A DNA stretch of 64,000 nucleotides from Inquilinus sp. KBS0705 (GCA_005938025.2 VCCI02000001.1:62001-126000), one strand, 5' to 3'; counted from the first letter of the stretch, positions 8,976 through 18,121 are shown. Notes: a model not told the origin generated them from the letters alone. Numbers and translations: made by a program.

Positions 8976-10749
8976 ACGTTTGTACCTGGTAAAGCGCATA
9001 TGCCCGCGACCAATGCAACTCCCCGGTTTTGAATTTTCTAATTAGTTTTTTTGCCTGTGTGGTTTTATAAATACTCTCATCCCTTATCGCCTCATTATTT
9101 ATCATCCATTGTTGTAATGGAAAGGTGAAGCCCATTTTAGGCCTGTTCCATACGGTTTCAGGTAACAGGTTTTTAAAACTATCGATCAATATTTTTTTAG
9201 GTTGCTTGCTGCTAAACCGTATATCCGGATGTATGGTCTCAATAAAGGCTTTAAAGTCTTCATCTAAAAATGGTACCCTTACTTCTAAACTATGGTTCAT
9301 GCTCATTACATCGGTGTCTCGTAACAATTGGTTTTGCATGTACAAGTTGTTTTCAAACCAGGCAGCGTGTTGTTTATTATAATTGCCAAGATCAGGAAAG
9401 TTGTTAGACCCAAACAAGGTGTTATTTATATCCTGTTCTGTAGTGTCCAGAATTTGCGCAACCAATGTGGGATTGTATAGGCCTCTTAGAAATAGATAAT
9501 CAGCTAAGGGGTGGTTATTTTTAAGGTATTCAAATTTTTTAAAACGATTGTTAGCAATGCTAATAACCGATGAAAACAAAGTGGGAAGTTTTCTTAAATA
9601 AGGCAAATATTTTATCCTGTTAAAAGATGGATAGCCACCAAAAAGTTCATCGGCACCAATGCCCGATAGTACAGCTTTTAACCCTGCCTGATGTGCATAT
9701 TTGCTTATAAACCATGTATTGATGCCATCTGTAGTAGGCATATCCATTGCCTTTAAAATGTCAGGAAAGACATCTTCGAAATCTTGCTGTTGAACCAGGA
9801 ATTTATAATTCTTACAATCTGTTTTGTCAGATACCACGTCTTGATACATGCGTTCGTCATACCTGTCTTCGTTAAAAAATACCGAAAGTGATTTAAGGCC
9901 GTCTTTCTTTTGTTTATCAGCTAACAAAGTGAGCAAGCTTGAGTCAATACCCCCGCTTAAAAATACCCCGATAGGCGCGTCGGCAATCAACTGGCGACTA
10001 ACAGCTTGTTTTAATAGTTCGGCAATTCGCTGTGTAGCATCTTTCTCATTAGTTATGTAATTGCTTTTCTTGTCCTGTAGGTAACTTTCTATTTTATAAG
10101 TGCCATCATTTTGCCAGGTTAAAAAATGGCCTTTGGGTAAATTTAATACCCCTTTTAGTGTAGTGTGTGGTTCAGGAATATTCCCTAAGGCCAAAAGCCA
10201 AATAGGCCAGTTTGGGTCTGGCGTGGTAGCTATACCAGCCTTTTTTAGTGCGCGTATCTCCGAAGCAAATGCTAATTGTCCATCATTTATATAATAATAT
10301 AATTGTTTAATGCCATTAGTGTCACGTACCAGCAAGGTGCGTTGCTTAACAGCATCATATAAAGCAAATGCAAACATACCCCTAAGCCTTGTAAAGGCTT
10401 GAGTGCCCCAAAACAGGTAGGCTTGTAAAATTACTTCCGTATCGGTATCTGACGAAAATTTAGCGCCAAGCGCTATCAATTCTTTCTTTAACTCTCTATA
10501 ATTATAAATCTCGCCGTTAAAGGTTATCCAGGCTTTTTTATCAACGTCGGCCATTGGCATATGCCCGTTTGTACTAAGGTCTATGATAGATAGCCGGCGG
10601 TTGCCTAACGCTGTATTAGTTACGGCATCATAATAAACTCCTTCATCATCCGGCCCGCCATGTTGTAAGCTATCGCACATGGCTTGTACCTTATGCTTTA
10701 TTTCTTCCCCGCTTAAGCGCTTATTTATTAATCCGGCTATCCTGCACAT
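8968..10749 (-). CDS. asnB: Asparagine synthase (glutamine-hydrolysing)-like amidotransferase
   Basis: A 593-residue protein with an N-terminal class II glutaminase domain (Cys2 as nucleophile once Met1 is removed; RRLSIIDLS, FNGEIYNYREL, and SDTDTEVIL are standard) and a C-terminal synthase domain with the pyrophosphate loop FLSGGIDSSLL near residue 260 and SGIGADELFGGYPSF near 355. The opening is MCRIAG, with Arg where MCGI is most common. Located inside a polysaccharide operon, such proteins may amidate a uronic acid or other carboxyl group of the glycan instead of making free asparagine; this is inference from position. A 131-base gap with a small hairpin separates it from the antiterminator gene upstream. 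Confidence 0.88.
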   Translation of the reverse strand: MCRIAGLINKRLSGEEIKHKVQAMCDSLQHGGPDDEGVYYDAVTNTALGNRRLSIIDLSTNGHMPMADVDKKAWITFNGEIYNYRELKKELIALGAKFSSDTDTEVILQAYLFWGTQAFTRLRGMFAFALYDAVKQRTLLVRDTNGIKQLYYYINDGQLAFASEIRALKKAGIATTPDPNWPIWLLALGNIPEPHTTLKGVLNLPKGHFLTWQNDGTYKIESYLQDKKSNYITNEKDATQRIAELLKQAVSRQLIADAPIGVFLSGGIDSSLLTLLADKQKKDGLKSLSVFFNEDRYDERMYQDVVSDKTDCKNYKFLVQQQDFEDVFPDILKAMDMPTTDGINTWFISKYAHQAGLKAVLSGIGADELFGGYPSFNRIKYLPYLRKLPTLFSSVISIANNRFKKFEYLKNNHPLADYLFLRGLYNPTLVAQILDTTEQDINNTLFGSNNFPDLGNYNKQHAAWFENNLYMQNQLLRDTDVMSMNHSLEVRVPFLDEDFKAFIETIHPDIRFSSKQPKKILIDSFKNLLPETVWNRPKMGFTFPLQQWMINNEAIRDESIYKTTQAKKLIRKFKTGELHWSRAYALYQVQTYV

Positions 10750-10822
10750 TGTTCACCTCTATTCATAGCTTCGCCCCGTAAGTCACAATTGTTTTTTGTA
10801 ACTCATTATTTATTAGCCGATT

Positions 10823-10842
10823 AAAAAAACCAGCAACTGGTT
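10823..10842 (-). terminator. Small hairpin with U tract between upxY-like gene and asnB
   Basis: On the minus strand AACCAG, loop TTG and CTGGTT form a perfect 6-base stem followed by a run of T. It lies in the 131-base gap after the antiterminator gene and before the polysaccharide genes. The stem is short for an efficient terminator, so it may be a pause or attenuation site. An in vivo transcript-end map would settle this. Confidence 0.4.
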
Positions 10843-10880
10843 ATATGTTATGGCCTAAGCCAATTTATTAAATATAAAGA

Positions 10881-11396
10881 TTAAAGCCTGTTTATTAATG
10901 ATGCAGCAACATTAACTATAACCGAGCAACCCAGGTTATCAAGCCTTAATAATAATTGTTTTTGCGATTTGTACGATATTATTTCGCCTATAATACCTTT
11001 AAGTAAGCCAGCCTTTATCTCTATTTTTTCTCCTGGTTGTAAATTCTCTTCAGTAATCTCTAAGTCTAACGAGCTTGCCGTTAACAATTTCAGGTCTTCT
11101 ATCTGCCTGTCGGGCATAGGCGTAATTTTGCCCGAAAAGTATATAAAGCGAGCTATGCCCCTGGTCATTAATACATCTGCCTGGGCACTATCCACAATAC
11201 GCACAAATAAGTATGATTTAATTAAAGGTTCTTCAACCCATTTTTTCCTGTCGCTCCATTGCTTTATGCGACGCTGCAAGGGTAAATATGCTTCGATACC
11301 CTTATTAATTAGGGCGGCATATGCTTTTTTTTCGGCACGCGCATTTGTATACACCGGATACCATTTAGGTGTGCCTATGGTTGGTTTTAAAGTCAT
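10881..11396 (-). CDS. UpxY/RfaH-like NusG-family transcription antiterminator
   Basis: A 171-residue NusG paralog. Residues 10-110 form the NGN domain, opening KWYPVYTNARAEKKAYAAL and including PLIKSYLFVRI and GIARFIYF; residues about 115-171 form a KOW-like domain with GEKIEIKAGLLKGIIGEII. This is the arrangement of the UpxY proteins that antiterminate capsule operons in Bacteroides and of RfaH. Core NusG of Bacteroidota is normally linked to rpl/secE genes, which are absent here. The gene sits third in the operon, after the wza- and wzc-like genes, rather than first as is usual for upxY. It probably lets RNA polymerase read through the roughly 11 kb of downstream sugar genes. Confidence 0.85.
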   Translation of the reverse strand: MTLKPTIGTPKWYPVYTNARAEKKAYAALINKGIEAYLPLQRRIKQWSDRKKWVEEPLIKSYLFVRIVDSAQADVLMTRGIARFIYFSGKITPMPDRQIEDLKLLTASSLDLEITEENLQPGEKIEIKAGLLKGIIGEIISYKSQKQLLLRLDNLGCSVIVNVAASLINRL

Positions 11397-11416
11397 ACTT
11401 TAAAAAAGCACGTTTA

Positions 11417-13840
11417 TTATTTTAGCCAATTTTTTAAGCTCCACCATTTCTTTTTATCATTATCAACATAGTAGCCCGAGCTTTCGTAGCCACTGTAATC
11501 CGAATAATAATAATAACGGGTACCGTAATTTTCGCCCGTAAACTTGGTTGTGTAATACCTTGAGTGCAGCAGATCTTCTGAATAAGCATTTAGCACAATA
11601 ACTGTATTGTCTAAATGGTATTCCTGTGCTATACGTTCGGGTATGATGGCGGAGTAAAATTTGGATTTGCCTGACCGGATAACAAATATATTGATATCGC
11701 TCATGCGTATAAGCGGGATAGCATCAGATACCAGGCCGATGGGTGCCGTATCTATCATGATAACATCATACCTTAACTTTAGTAGATTTATCATATCTAT
11801 CATACGGGCACTGTGCAATAATTCAGATGGGTTAGGTGGCACAGGCCCCGATATTATAAAATCGAGGTTATCCTGACTCGATTTAAGGATAACATCGTCT
11901 AATGTAGACTGGTTAGATAAGTAAGTACTTAAACCCGTATCGTTAGGTACCTTAAACGTTTTATGCAGTTTAGAGCGCCTTAAATCTGCCCCGATAAGTA
12001 ATACCTTTTTATCTATAAGCGATAACGTGCTTGATAAATTAACAGCAACAAATGATTTGCCCTCGCCGGCTACTTCTGATGTAATGCAAATTACTTTGCT
12101 TTGCTTTTCGGAAGCTATAAAATTTAAATTGGTACGCACCGAGCGAACGGATTCGGCAAATATGGATTTTGGTTTGCTTAAAGCAAGTACCTGGGCATTA
12201 TCTTCATCAACCACATCAGGGAATTTTCTTATTACACCAATAATTGGTATGGTTGTAAGGCTCTCAATGGTTTCCTTATCATATATATAAGGGTTTAATA
12301 TCCTTATTAATACAATAAGTCCTAAGCCAATAGCCAGGCCAAATATTATTGCAGATCGCCTGATATCATGTTCATTAGGTGATACCGGTGCGTAATTAGG
12401 CTGCGACTGCTCTAAAATGGTTGCGCCCGGTAAAATACCCGACCGGCTTATTTGTGCTTCAAGTTTTTTCTCAGATAAAAAGGAATATACCTTTTCGCTT
12501 ATTCCATAGTCGCGCTGTATCGATATAAGTTCGCGCTCGGCTACCGGGAAAGTAGCTATCTTTTGGTTTAGCTGGCTTATTTGCGAATTAAGATATTTTA
12601 AGTTGTTGTTTATGCTTGTTATAGAGATATTAAGGTTATTTATTGCCCTGCTTTTTAATTGTATAATGGTATTGTTAACATCTTGCACCAACTGCGAATT
12701 AGGGGTAAAGGTTTTCAACAGGTCGTTACGCTGGCTAAGGGCATTATCAAGGCTGGTTATGATGCCTGATAATGTAGGATCAATTTGGCCCTGGCCAATA
12801 TCAAGGTTAAGCGTTAAGTTATTTTTTTCTTTAACAATTTGCTGTTTAAGCTGATCAATTGCCAGCAATTGCAGTTTTAAAATAGATTGTTGCGATTCGA
12901 GATCTTTGGCCTTTTCTAACGCACCATTGGCCGAGCTTCCAACATCCATTAACTTATTTTTCTGCTTGAAGCGCTGTATCGACCCCTCCGAGCCCTCTAC
13001 CTCGGTGGATAGGTATTTAAGCTGGCTATCAATAAAGTTGATCATTTGAGTAGCCGACTGCGTTTTACGGTTACGATCGTAAACAAGATATTCCTTCATT
13101 ATGGCGTTTAACACGTCTGATGCAAAAACGGGATTTGCATCGGTTTCTGAAACGATAAGAATATTTGAATTTTTTATCGTTTCGGCAATATATAGCCCGC
13201 CGCGTGCACGCCCTGCAAGTTCTTCGGGTGAGTTAAATTTAAACAGGTAAACTGTGTTCTGGCTGCTGTTTTGAGGGTATTTAATACTGAAAGTTGTGGT
13301 GCCTATTGTTACAGGATTATTGTAAACGAAATTTTTTGAGACCTCTTTACCACCTTCGGGATAAGTAAGATTAAAGCTGCTTTTGTTAATAGGTTTAAAA
13401 GTTATTAATTCCCTATAAAAGTTTAAACTATCAAATTGCAGCTGTTCAATATCAAGTGGCTTTTGCGGATAAAGTTCACGTGTGCGAACGCGGCCCTCTA
13501 TAAAAAAGCTAATAGGGTAGTTAATATCCTTAACCGCGTTTAAAATTACGCCATGGCTTTGTATTACCGATGTTTCGCTTTGTATCCTGCTGGTACCCCT
13601 TTCAGATGTGCTCACAACATTTACAAGCTCGGTTATCTCGGCTCTTTTTTCTTCGAGTTTTATGGTGCCCGCTGTAGCATAGGTTTTCGGGGTATACCAT
13701 AAGTATATGTACGAGCCCAATATAAAAACAGCCAGCGATCCGGCTATCCAATACCAGCGGCTTATCAGAATTTTACCTATTTTAAAATAGTCAATTTCCT
13801 GATTAGGTAATTTTTTTATACCTTTTTCTGTTTCTTCCAT
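11417..13840 (-). CDS. Wzc-like polysaccharide co-polymerase with BY-kinase domain
   Basis: An 807-residue inner-membrane protein. A Wzz domain and first helix (about residues 33-50, WIAGSLAVFILGSYIYLWY) are followed by a long periplasmic coiled-coil region, a GNVR-type segment near residue 430, a second helix near 495 (SAIIFGLAIGLGLIVLI) and a cytoplasmic bacterial tyrosine kinase domain. The kinase shows Walker A TSEVAGEGKSFVAVNL, Walker A-prime LLIGADLRRSK (Gly where Asp is most common) and Walker B VIMIDTAPIG. The C-terminus holds a tyrosine cluster, RYYYYSDYSGYESSGYY, expected to be autophosphorylated. It controls chain length and export with the Wza-like lipoprotein, whose gene overlaps it by one base. 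Confidence 0.93.
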   Translation of the reverse strand: MEETEKGIKKLPNQEIDYFKIGKILISRWYWIAGSLAVFILGSYIYLWYTPKTYATAGTIKLEEKRAEITELVNVVSTSERGTSRIQSETSVIQSHGVILNAVKDINYPISFFIEGRVRTRELYPQKPLDIEQLQFDSLNFYRELITFKPINKSSFNLTYPEGGKEVSKNFVYNNPVTIGTTTFSIKYPQNSSQNTVYLFKFNSPEELAGRARGGLYIAETIKNSNILIVSETDANPVFASDVLNAIMKEYLVYDRNRKTQSATQMINFIDSQLKYLSTEVEGSEGSIQRFKQKNKLMDVGSSANGALEKAKDLESQQSILKLQLLAIDQLKQQIVKEKNNLTLNLDIGQGQIDPTLSGIITSLDNALSQRNDLLKTFTPNSQLVQDVNNTIIQLKSRAINNLNISITSINNNLKYLNSQISQLNQKIATFPVAERELISIQRDYGISEKVYSFLSEKKLEAQISRSGILPGATILEQSQPNYAPVSPNEHDIRRSAIIFGLAIGLGLIVLIRILNPYIYDKETIESLTTIPIIGVIRKFPDVVDEDNAQVLALSKPKSIFAESVRSVRTNLNFIASEKQSKVICITSEVAGEGKSFVAVNLSSTLSLIDKKVLLIGADLRRSKLHKTFKVPNDTGLSTYLSNQSTLDDVILKSSQDNLDFIISGPVPPNPSELLHSARMIDMINLLKLRYDVIMIDTAPIGLVSDAIPLIRMSDINIFVIRSGKSKFYSAIIPERIAQEYHLDNTVIVLNAYSEDLLHSRYYTTKFTGENYGTRYYYYSDYSGYESSGYYVDNDKKKWWSLKNWLK

Positions 13841-14613
13841 TACCGGGTGCTAAGGGTATAAATAATTAAGGCCGTATTAAACAGCAGCAGCGCAGGTTGC
13901 ACTATACTCGAGAAATTTTGAAGATTATCATTACGTATTGCGCGCTTGTTTTGCGATATGTAAACAATATCGCCGCTTTGTAAAATGGCCCTGGGGTCGT
14001 TAATAGATGAGATATTGCTCAGATCTATTTGCGTTACCTGGTTGCCATTACGTATAATTTTAATGTTTTTTTCGTTTGCAGTGGCATTGAGCCCCCCCGC
14101 TTCGCCAAGTAATTCAACAAGGGTAGTGTTATCCCTCATTAGTGGGTAGTTGCCTGGCGACTTTACTTCTCCCATTAATATCACTTTCAAGTTCATCACT
14201 TTTAGTTCTATAATAGGGTCTTTTAATAAATTATCACGGTAAAGCTTTTCAATAAGCTTGGTGGCCTCGGTACGTGTAAGGCCGGCAACCATAACATGGC
14301 CGATAACGGGTAAAGCTACACGGCCATCTTCCTCAACCTGGAACGTTTGCCCCTGGGAGGCTGAACCACCTGAACCCCCAGAACCACTGGTAGGTATTTC
14401 ATCTGTTATATACTTTATACCTTGCAGGTTACGTATTTGCAACATGTCCTGCGGTTTAATGCGGTAACTACCCACTGTACCCCGGCTGGCTGCGGTTGAC
14501 GAGGTATCAGTGGCTTGGCTCTTACTTTGAAAAAGAAGTTGATTTTGCTTGTAAGAGCAAGAACTGGCAATAAACATTATACTAACAATACAAGTAAAAT
14601 ATATAGCGCGCAT
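13840..14613 (-). CDS. Wza-like polysaccharide export outer-membrane lipoprotein
   Basis: A 257-residue lipoprotein, first gene of the operon. The signal peptide MRAIYFTCIVSIMFIASSCS ends in a lipobox with Cys19. The Poly_export domain follows (YRIKPQDMLQIRNLQG near residue 51, EDGRVALPVIGHVMVAGLT near 93), then one SLBB domain (GEVKSPGNYPLMRDNTTLVE near 152), and a C-terminal hydrophobic helix (about 233-254) like the one that lets Wza span the outer membrane. A Gly/Ser-rich stretch, SGSGGSGGSASQ, interrupts the first domain. It is the expected exit channel for the polysaccharide, acting with the Wzc-like kinase. Confidence 0.92.
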   Translation of the reverse strand: MRAIYFTCIVSIMFIASSCSYKQNQLLFQSKSQATDTSSTAASRGTVGSYRIKPQDMLQIRNLQGIKYITDEIPTSGSGGSGGSASQGQTFQVEEDGRVALPVIGHVMVAGLTRTEATKLIEKLYRDNLLKDPIIELKVMNLKVILMGEVKSPGNYPLMRDNTTLVELLGEAGGLNATANEKNIKIIRNGNQVTQIDLSNISSINDPRAILQSGDIVYISQNKRAIRNDNLQNFSSIVQPALLLFNTALIIYTLSTR

Positions 14614-14660
14614 ATCAAGTAATTTACCGCTAATATTACTAATTAATTAGGCAGTAATTC

Positions 14661-14668
14661 CAAATTTA
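14661..14668 (-). promoter_or_regulatory. -7 box of polysaccharide operon promoter (TAAATTTG)
   Basis: On the minus strand TAAATTTG matches the Bacteroidota consensus TAnnTTTG and lies 48 bases before the ATG of the wza-like gene. No TTTG box at the ideal 19-23 base spacing is evident; the closest TTG upstream is 29 bases away. It is the best candidate promoter for the operon in the 89-base divergent intergenic region. Confidence 0.4.
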
Positions 14669-14702
14669 CATAATTTGCATTTAAATTAAAGTATTTTCAA
14701 TA

Positions 14703-15449
14703 GTGCATGATCCTAAAATTTCTTTAATTACAGTATCCTACAATGCACAAAGCACTATTAAACAGTGCATACAATCGGTAATTGCCCAGGATTATAATAA
14801 CGTAGAGTATATTATTATTGATGGCGGGTCTTCAGATAATACGCTTGATATTATAAGTGAGTATAAAACGTATATAAGCGTACTTGTTTCTGAACCTGAT
14901 AGGGGCATTTATGATGCCATGAACAAAGGTATTGCCCTGGCTACAGGAGATGTTATTGGGGTGCTTAATGCGGATGATTATTTTGCCGATAAAACAGTTT
15001 TAAGCAGTGTTGCCGGCGCATTTAAAATTAATGATATAGATATTATTTATGGTGATTTAGATTATGTAAAACCGGATGGTAATATTATTCGTAAATGGCG
15101 TGCAGGCCAATACAATAAAGGGATGTTTAATATGGGTTGGATGCCACCTCATCCCACTTTTTATTGCAAAAAGGAGCTTTTTGATTTGTTGGGGAACTAT
15201 AGCCTTAATTTTGGTACTGCTGCAGATTATGAGTTAATGTTAAGGTTTATACATGTTAATAAACCCACGGTTTATTATCTGCAAAAGGTACTTGTTAAAA
15301 TGCGTACCGGAGGAGTTAGCAATAAAAGTTATACAGGCCGAATTAAAGCATTGTATTATGATTTTAAGGCTATGAATAATAATAATATTATATTTTCGCC
15401 TATGGCATTGTTATTCAAACCATTGAGAAAGATTAAGCAGTTTTTTTAA
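14703..15449 (+). CDS. Glycosyltransferase family 2 (WcaA-like)
   Basis: A 248-residue GT2 enzyme transcribed away from the main operon. Motifs: ISLITVSYNAQSTIKQCI (residues 5-22), IIIDGGSSDNTL near 37, EPDRGIYDAMNKGIALATGD near 61-80 and GVLNADDYF near 84, the last being the metal-binding acidic site. This DRGIYDAMNKG form is typical of the WcaA/colanic-acid-like branch. No transmembrane helix is evident. It is followed after 59 bases by the WecA-like gene and probably works in the same glycan pathway, perhaps as an early transferase acting on the lipid-linked first sugar (inference). Confidence 0.87.
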   Translation: MHDPKISLITVSYNAQSTIKQCIQSVIAQDYNNVEYIIIDGGSSDNTLDIISEYKTYISVLVSEPDRGIYDAMNKGIALATGDVIGVLNADDYFADKTVLSSVAGAFKINDIDIIYGDLDYVKPDGNIIRKWRAGQYNKGMFNMGWMPPHPTFYCKKELFDLLGNYSLNFGTAADYELMLRFIHVNKPTVYYLQKVLVKMRTGGVSNKSYTGRIKALYYDFKAMNNNNIIFSPMALLFKPLRKIKQFF

Positions 15450-15508
15450 TTCGCAATTAAATATTTTTTTATAATTTCGCAAAGCAATTACCCCTAATTA
15501 TAGTGTTG

Positions 15509-16609
15509 ATGCAAGAGTATTTAAATACTTACTACATTTATTACGCTTTTATTGTAATGTTTTCAATCCTGATTACATTGCTTTCAATACCCTCTATTTT
15601 ACACGTAGCGCGCACCCGTCATTTATATGATGATGTAGGCCATTTTCGTAAACAGCACGATCATGGTATACCTCGTTTAGGTGGCGTGGCCATATTTGTT
15701 AGCTTTACAATAACCATATTATTATTTAGTATTATCGATAAAACAGTACCTGTAAGCTCGTTACTTGCTTCAAGTATTGTGCTTTTTATAATGGGTTTAA
15801 AAGACGACCTGTCGGGCGTAAATTCCAGCACTAAGTTTTTTATACAAATTGGCGTAGCTACAATATTGGTTGTTTTAGGGAATATACGTCTTACCAGTAT
15901 GTATGGCATGTTTGGCGTTTATGATCTGCCTTATGTAATCAGTTGTATTATATCTGTTATAGTTATTATACTTATCATTAACTCCTTTAATTTAATTGAT
16001 GGTATTGATGGCCTTGCCGCCACTACAGGTATTATAGCTAACGGTACATTTGCAGCGCTATTTATCTATATTAAACATTACGAACTTGCGGCTGTGTCAC
16101 TTACGATAGTAGGCGCTATCTTTGGTTTTTTAAGGTATAATATAACACCTGCTAAAATATTTATGGGCGATGCCGGCTCGCTATTAATAGGTTTAATATC
16201 GGCTATTATGGCTATCAGGTTTGTTGAGCTTAATAAGTTTACACCTAATAGCAGCCCCGCAGTATATTCGGCCCCTGCTATAGCGCTAACTATTTTGATA
16301 GGGCCAATATTTGATACCATCCGTGTCTTTATTTTACGTGTAGCAAAAGGTCGTTCGCCTTTTTCAGCCGACCGTAACCACATACATCACCGTATGCTTA
16401 GGCTTGGTTTTAATCATTTGCAAACCACGTTGACATTGGGCGGCCTTAATGTAATAATGATTGTAATGGTAGTATTGTTAAGCGGTTTAGGTAACCTCAC
16501 TCTAATGATATCCGTGCTTGCAATTGCTACCCTGTTTAACTGGGGTATCACCTTTGCGCTGCGTTCAAAAGAACGCGAAAGCACGGCATTGCGTAACCTT
16601 TTTGTTTAA
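15509..16609 (+). CDS. WecA/MraY-family undecaprenyl-phosphate sugar-1-phosphate transferase
   Basis: A 366-residue polytopic protein from ATG 15509; a GTG at 15503 would add two residues. It has about ten helices and the family sites: RKQHDHGIPRLGGVAIF near residue 48, the acidic pair MGLKDDLSG near 94, NLIDGIDGLAA near 161 with the catalytic Asp cluster, FMGDAGSLLIG near 214 and the cytoplasmic DRNHIHHRM loop near 290. This HIHHR form is the WecA/TagO mark, distinguishing it from MraY, which is separately present at 34839. It should transfer a HexNAc-1-phosphate to undecaprenyl phosphate, starting the surface polysaccharide. Confidence 0.9.
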   Translation: MQEYLNTYYIYYAFIVMFSILITLLSIPSILHVARTRHLYDDVGHFRKQHDHGIPRLGGVAIFVSFTITILLFSIIDKTVPVSSLLASSIVLFIMGLKDDLSGVNSSTKFFIQIGVATILVVLGNIRLTSMYGMFGVYDLPYVISCIISVIVIILIINSFNLIDGIDGLAATTGIIANGTFAALFIYIKHYELAAVSLTIVGAIFGFLRYNITPAKIFMGDAGSLLIGLISAIMAIRFVELNKFTPNSSPAVYSAPAIALTILIGPIFDTIRVFILRVAKGRSPFSADRNHIHHRMLRLGFNHLQTTLTLGGLNVIMIVMVVLLSGLGNLTLMISVLAIATLFNWGITFALRSKERESTALRNLFV

Positions 16610-16668
16610 CCGGTTTGTAATAATTGGTATCTGCTTTCAGCAAAACCTTATCCCTTTATAATTTTACT

Positions 16669-16676
16669 TAGTTTTG
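16669..16676 (+). promoter_or_regulatory. -7 box upstream of gapA (TAGTTTTG)
   Basis: TAGTTTTG matches TAnnTTTG exactly and ends 18 bases before the gapA ATG, implying a very short leader. A convincing -33 TTTG is not visible at the right distance. Confidence 0.4.
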
Positions 16677-16694
16677 CATCCTTAATTTAAAGTA

Positions 16695-17690
16695 ATGAGG
16701 ATAGCTATAAACGGTTTTGGCCGTATAGGCCGTATTTTTTTAAGATCGATCCTTTCGAAACCCAATATAGAGGTAGTGGCTATTAACGATTTAGCCGATA
16801 CCAACACTCTGGCTCATCTTTTTAAGTATGATTCTGTTCATCGCGGATTTAAGGGTACTGTAAATAACGATACCGACCACTTATTTATTAAGGACCGTAA
16901 GATAAAGGTGTTTGGCCAAAGCGACCCTGCAACTTTGCCATGGAAAGAGCTGGATATAGACTTGGTAATTGAGTCGACAGGTAAATTTGCTACTGAAGCT
17001 GGTGGCGCTAAGCATATTGCAGCCGGGGCAAAGCAAGTAATTATATCTGCCCCTGCCGATAAAACGGTTCCTACAGTAGTTTTAGGAGTAAATGATGGTG
17101 ATATAGACCTGCGGTCGCCTATTTTGTCTAACGCATCGTGCACCACCAACAATGTGGCCGCTATGGTTAAGATATTAGACGAAAACTGGGGCATAACCGA
17201 TGGTTATATTACTACAGTACACTCGATGACCGGCGACCAAAACCTGCACGATGCCCCTCATAAGGATTTGCGCAGGGCAAGGGCAGCATCGGCATCTATT
17301 ATACCTACCACCACCGGCGCTGCAAAGGCAATTACCAATATATTTCCGCATTTAGATGGGCACTTAGGTGGTGCAGGCATACGCGTACCGGTACTAAATG
17401 GCTCATTAACAGACTTTACCTGTAGCTTAAAACAATATCCAACCGTGGCCCAAATTAACAGCGCGTTTAAAGCGGCAGCCGATGGGCCAATGAAAAATAT
17501 TTTGGAGTACACCGAAGACCCAATTGTATCTACCGACATTTTAGACAACACCCATAGCTGCATTTTTGATGCTCAGCTTACTTCAATAGTTGGTGGCTTG
17601 GTTAAGGTGGTGGGTTGGTATGATAACGAAATGGGTTATAGCAGCCGCCTGGCGGACTTGGTTGAAAAAATAAGCCTGTTACCCCAATGA
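16695..17690 (+). CDS. gapA: Glyceraldehyde-3-phosphate dehydrogenase
   Basis: A full-length 331-residue GAPDH, a cytoplasmic glycolytic enzyme that oxidises glyceraldehyde 3-phosphate with NAD and phosphate. The NAD-binding loop INGFGRIGR is at residues 5-13, the active-site Cys lies in SNASCTTNN near residue 150, the partner His lies in TTVHSMTGDQ near 177, and the C-terminal GWYDNEMGYSSRL is standard. Its stop overlaps by 4 bases the ATG of the acetyltransferase gene that follows, so the two are co-translated. pgk, the next enzyme in glycolysis, lies 0.5 kb downstream on the same strand. Confidence 0.97.
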   Translation: MRIAINGFGRIGRIFLRSILSKPNIEVVAINDLADTNTLAHLFKYDSVHRGFKGTVNNDTDHLFIKDRKIKVFGQSDPATLPWKELDIDLVIESTGKFATEAGGAKHIAAGAKQVIISAPADKTVPTVVLGVNDGDIDLRSPILSNASCTTNNVAAMVKILDENWGITDGYITTVHSMTGDQNLHDAPHKDLRRARAASASIIPTTTGAAKAITNIFPHLDGHLGGAGIRVPVLNGSLTDFTCSLKQYPTVAQINSAFKAAADGPMKNILEYTEDPIVSTDILDNTHSCIFDAQLTSIVGGLVKVVGWYDNEMGYSSRLADLVEKISLLPQ

Positions 17691-18121
17691 TAAAATTTAT
17701 AACAGCCGACGATGTGCTGCCTATTCGTAATGAGGTATTGCGCGATGGTAAATTAACGCCTGATGAGTGCCGTTTCCCTAATGACCATGCGGAGGATGCT
17801 TTTCATTTAGGTTATTACAAAAACGGCGAATTGGCCTGTATCGCATCCTTTCATCCACAAGCCTACGGAGATTTTACGGGCAAAGCCTATCAACTCCGTG
17901 GTATGGCAACCATCGCGCAATATCGTGGTACGGGCTTGGGTAATATGCTTGTTAACTTTGCTATTACCTATCTGCGGGGGCAAAAAGTAAATTACCTATG
18001 GTGCAATGCCCGCAAAAAAGCGCTCGGCTTTTATTTAGGTGTTGGTTTCGAAGTTGTATCTGCCGAATTTGATGTGCCGGGCATTGGCCCGCATTATGTA
18101 ATGTATGTTAAGATACAATGA
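17687..18121 (+). CDS. GNAT family N-acetyltransferase
   Basis: A 144-residue GCN5-related acetyltransferase. AYQLRGMATIAQYRGTGLGN near residues 66-85 contains the acetyl-CoA pyrophosphate loop (Q/RxxGxG/A form, QYRGTGLG), and YLWCNARKKALGFYLGVGFE near 106-125 is the closing beta-bulge region. The start overlaps gapA by 4 bases. The substrate is unknown; the tie to gapA suggests protein or metabolite acetylation connected with central metabolism only by position. Confidence 0.85.
   Translation: MIKFITADDVLPIRNEVLRDGKLTPDECRFPNDHAEDAFHLGYYKNGELACIASFHPQAYGDFTGKAYQLRGMATIAQYRGTGLGNMLVNFAITYLRGQKVNYLWCNARKKALGFYLGVGFEVVSAEFDVPGIGPHYVMYVKIQ

Noticed and set aside
11651..11800. Loss of kinase function in the Wzc-like protein because LLIGADLRR has Gly at the usual first Asp
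   Set aside because: The second Asp and the Arg are kept, this form is one I recall from other Bacteroidota, and the tyrosine tail is intact.
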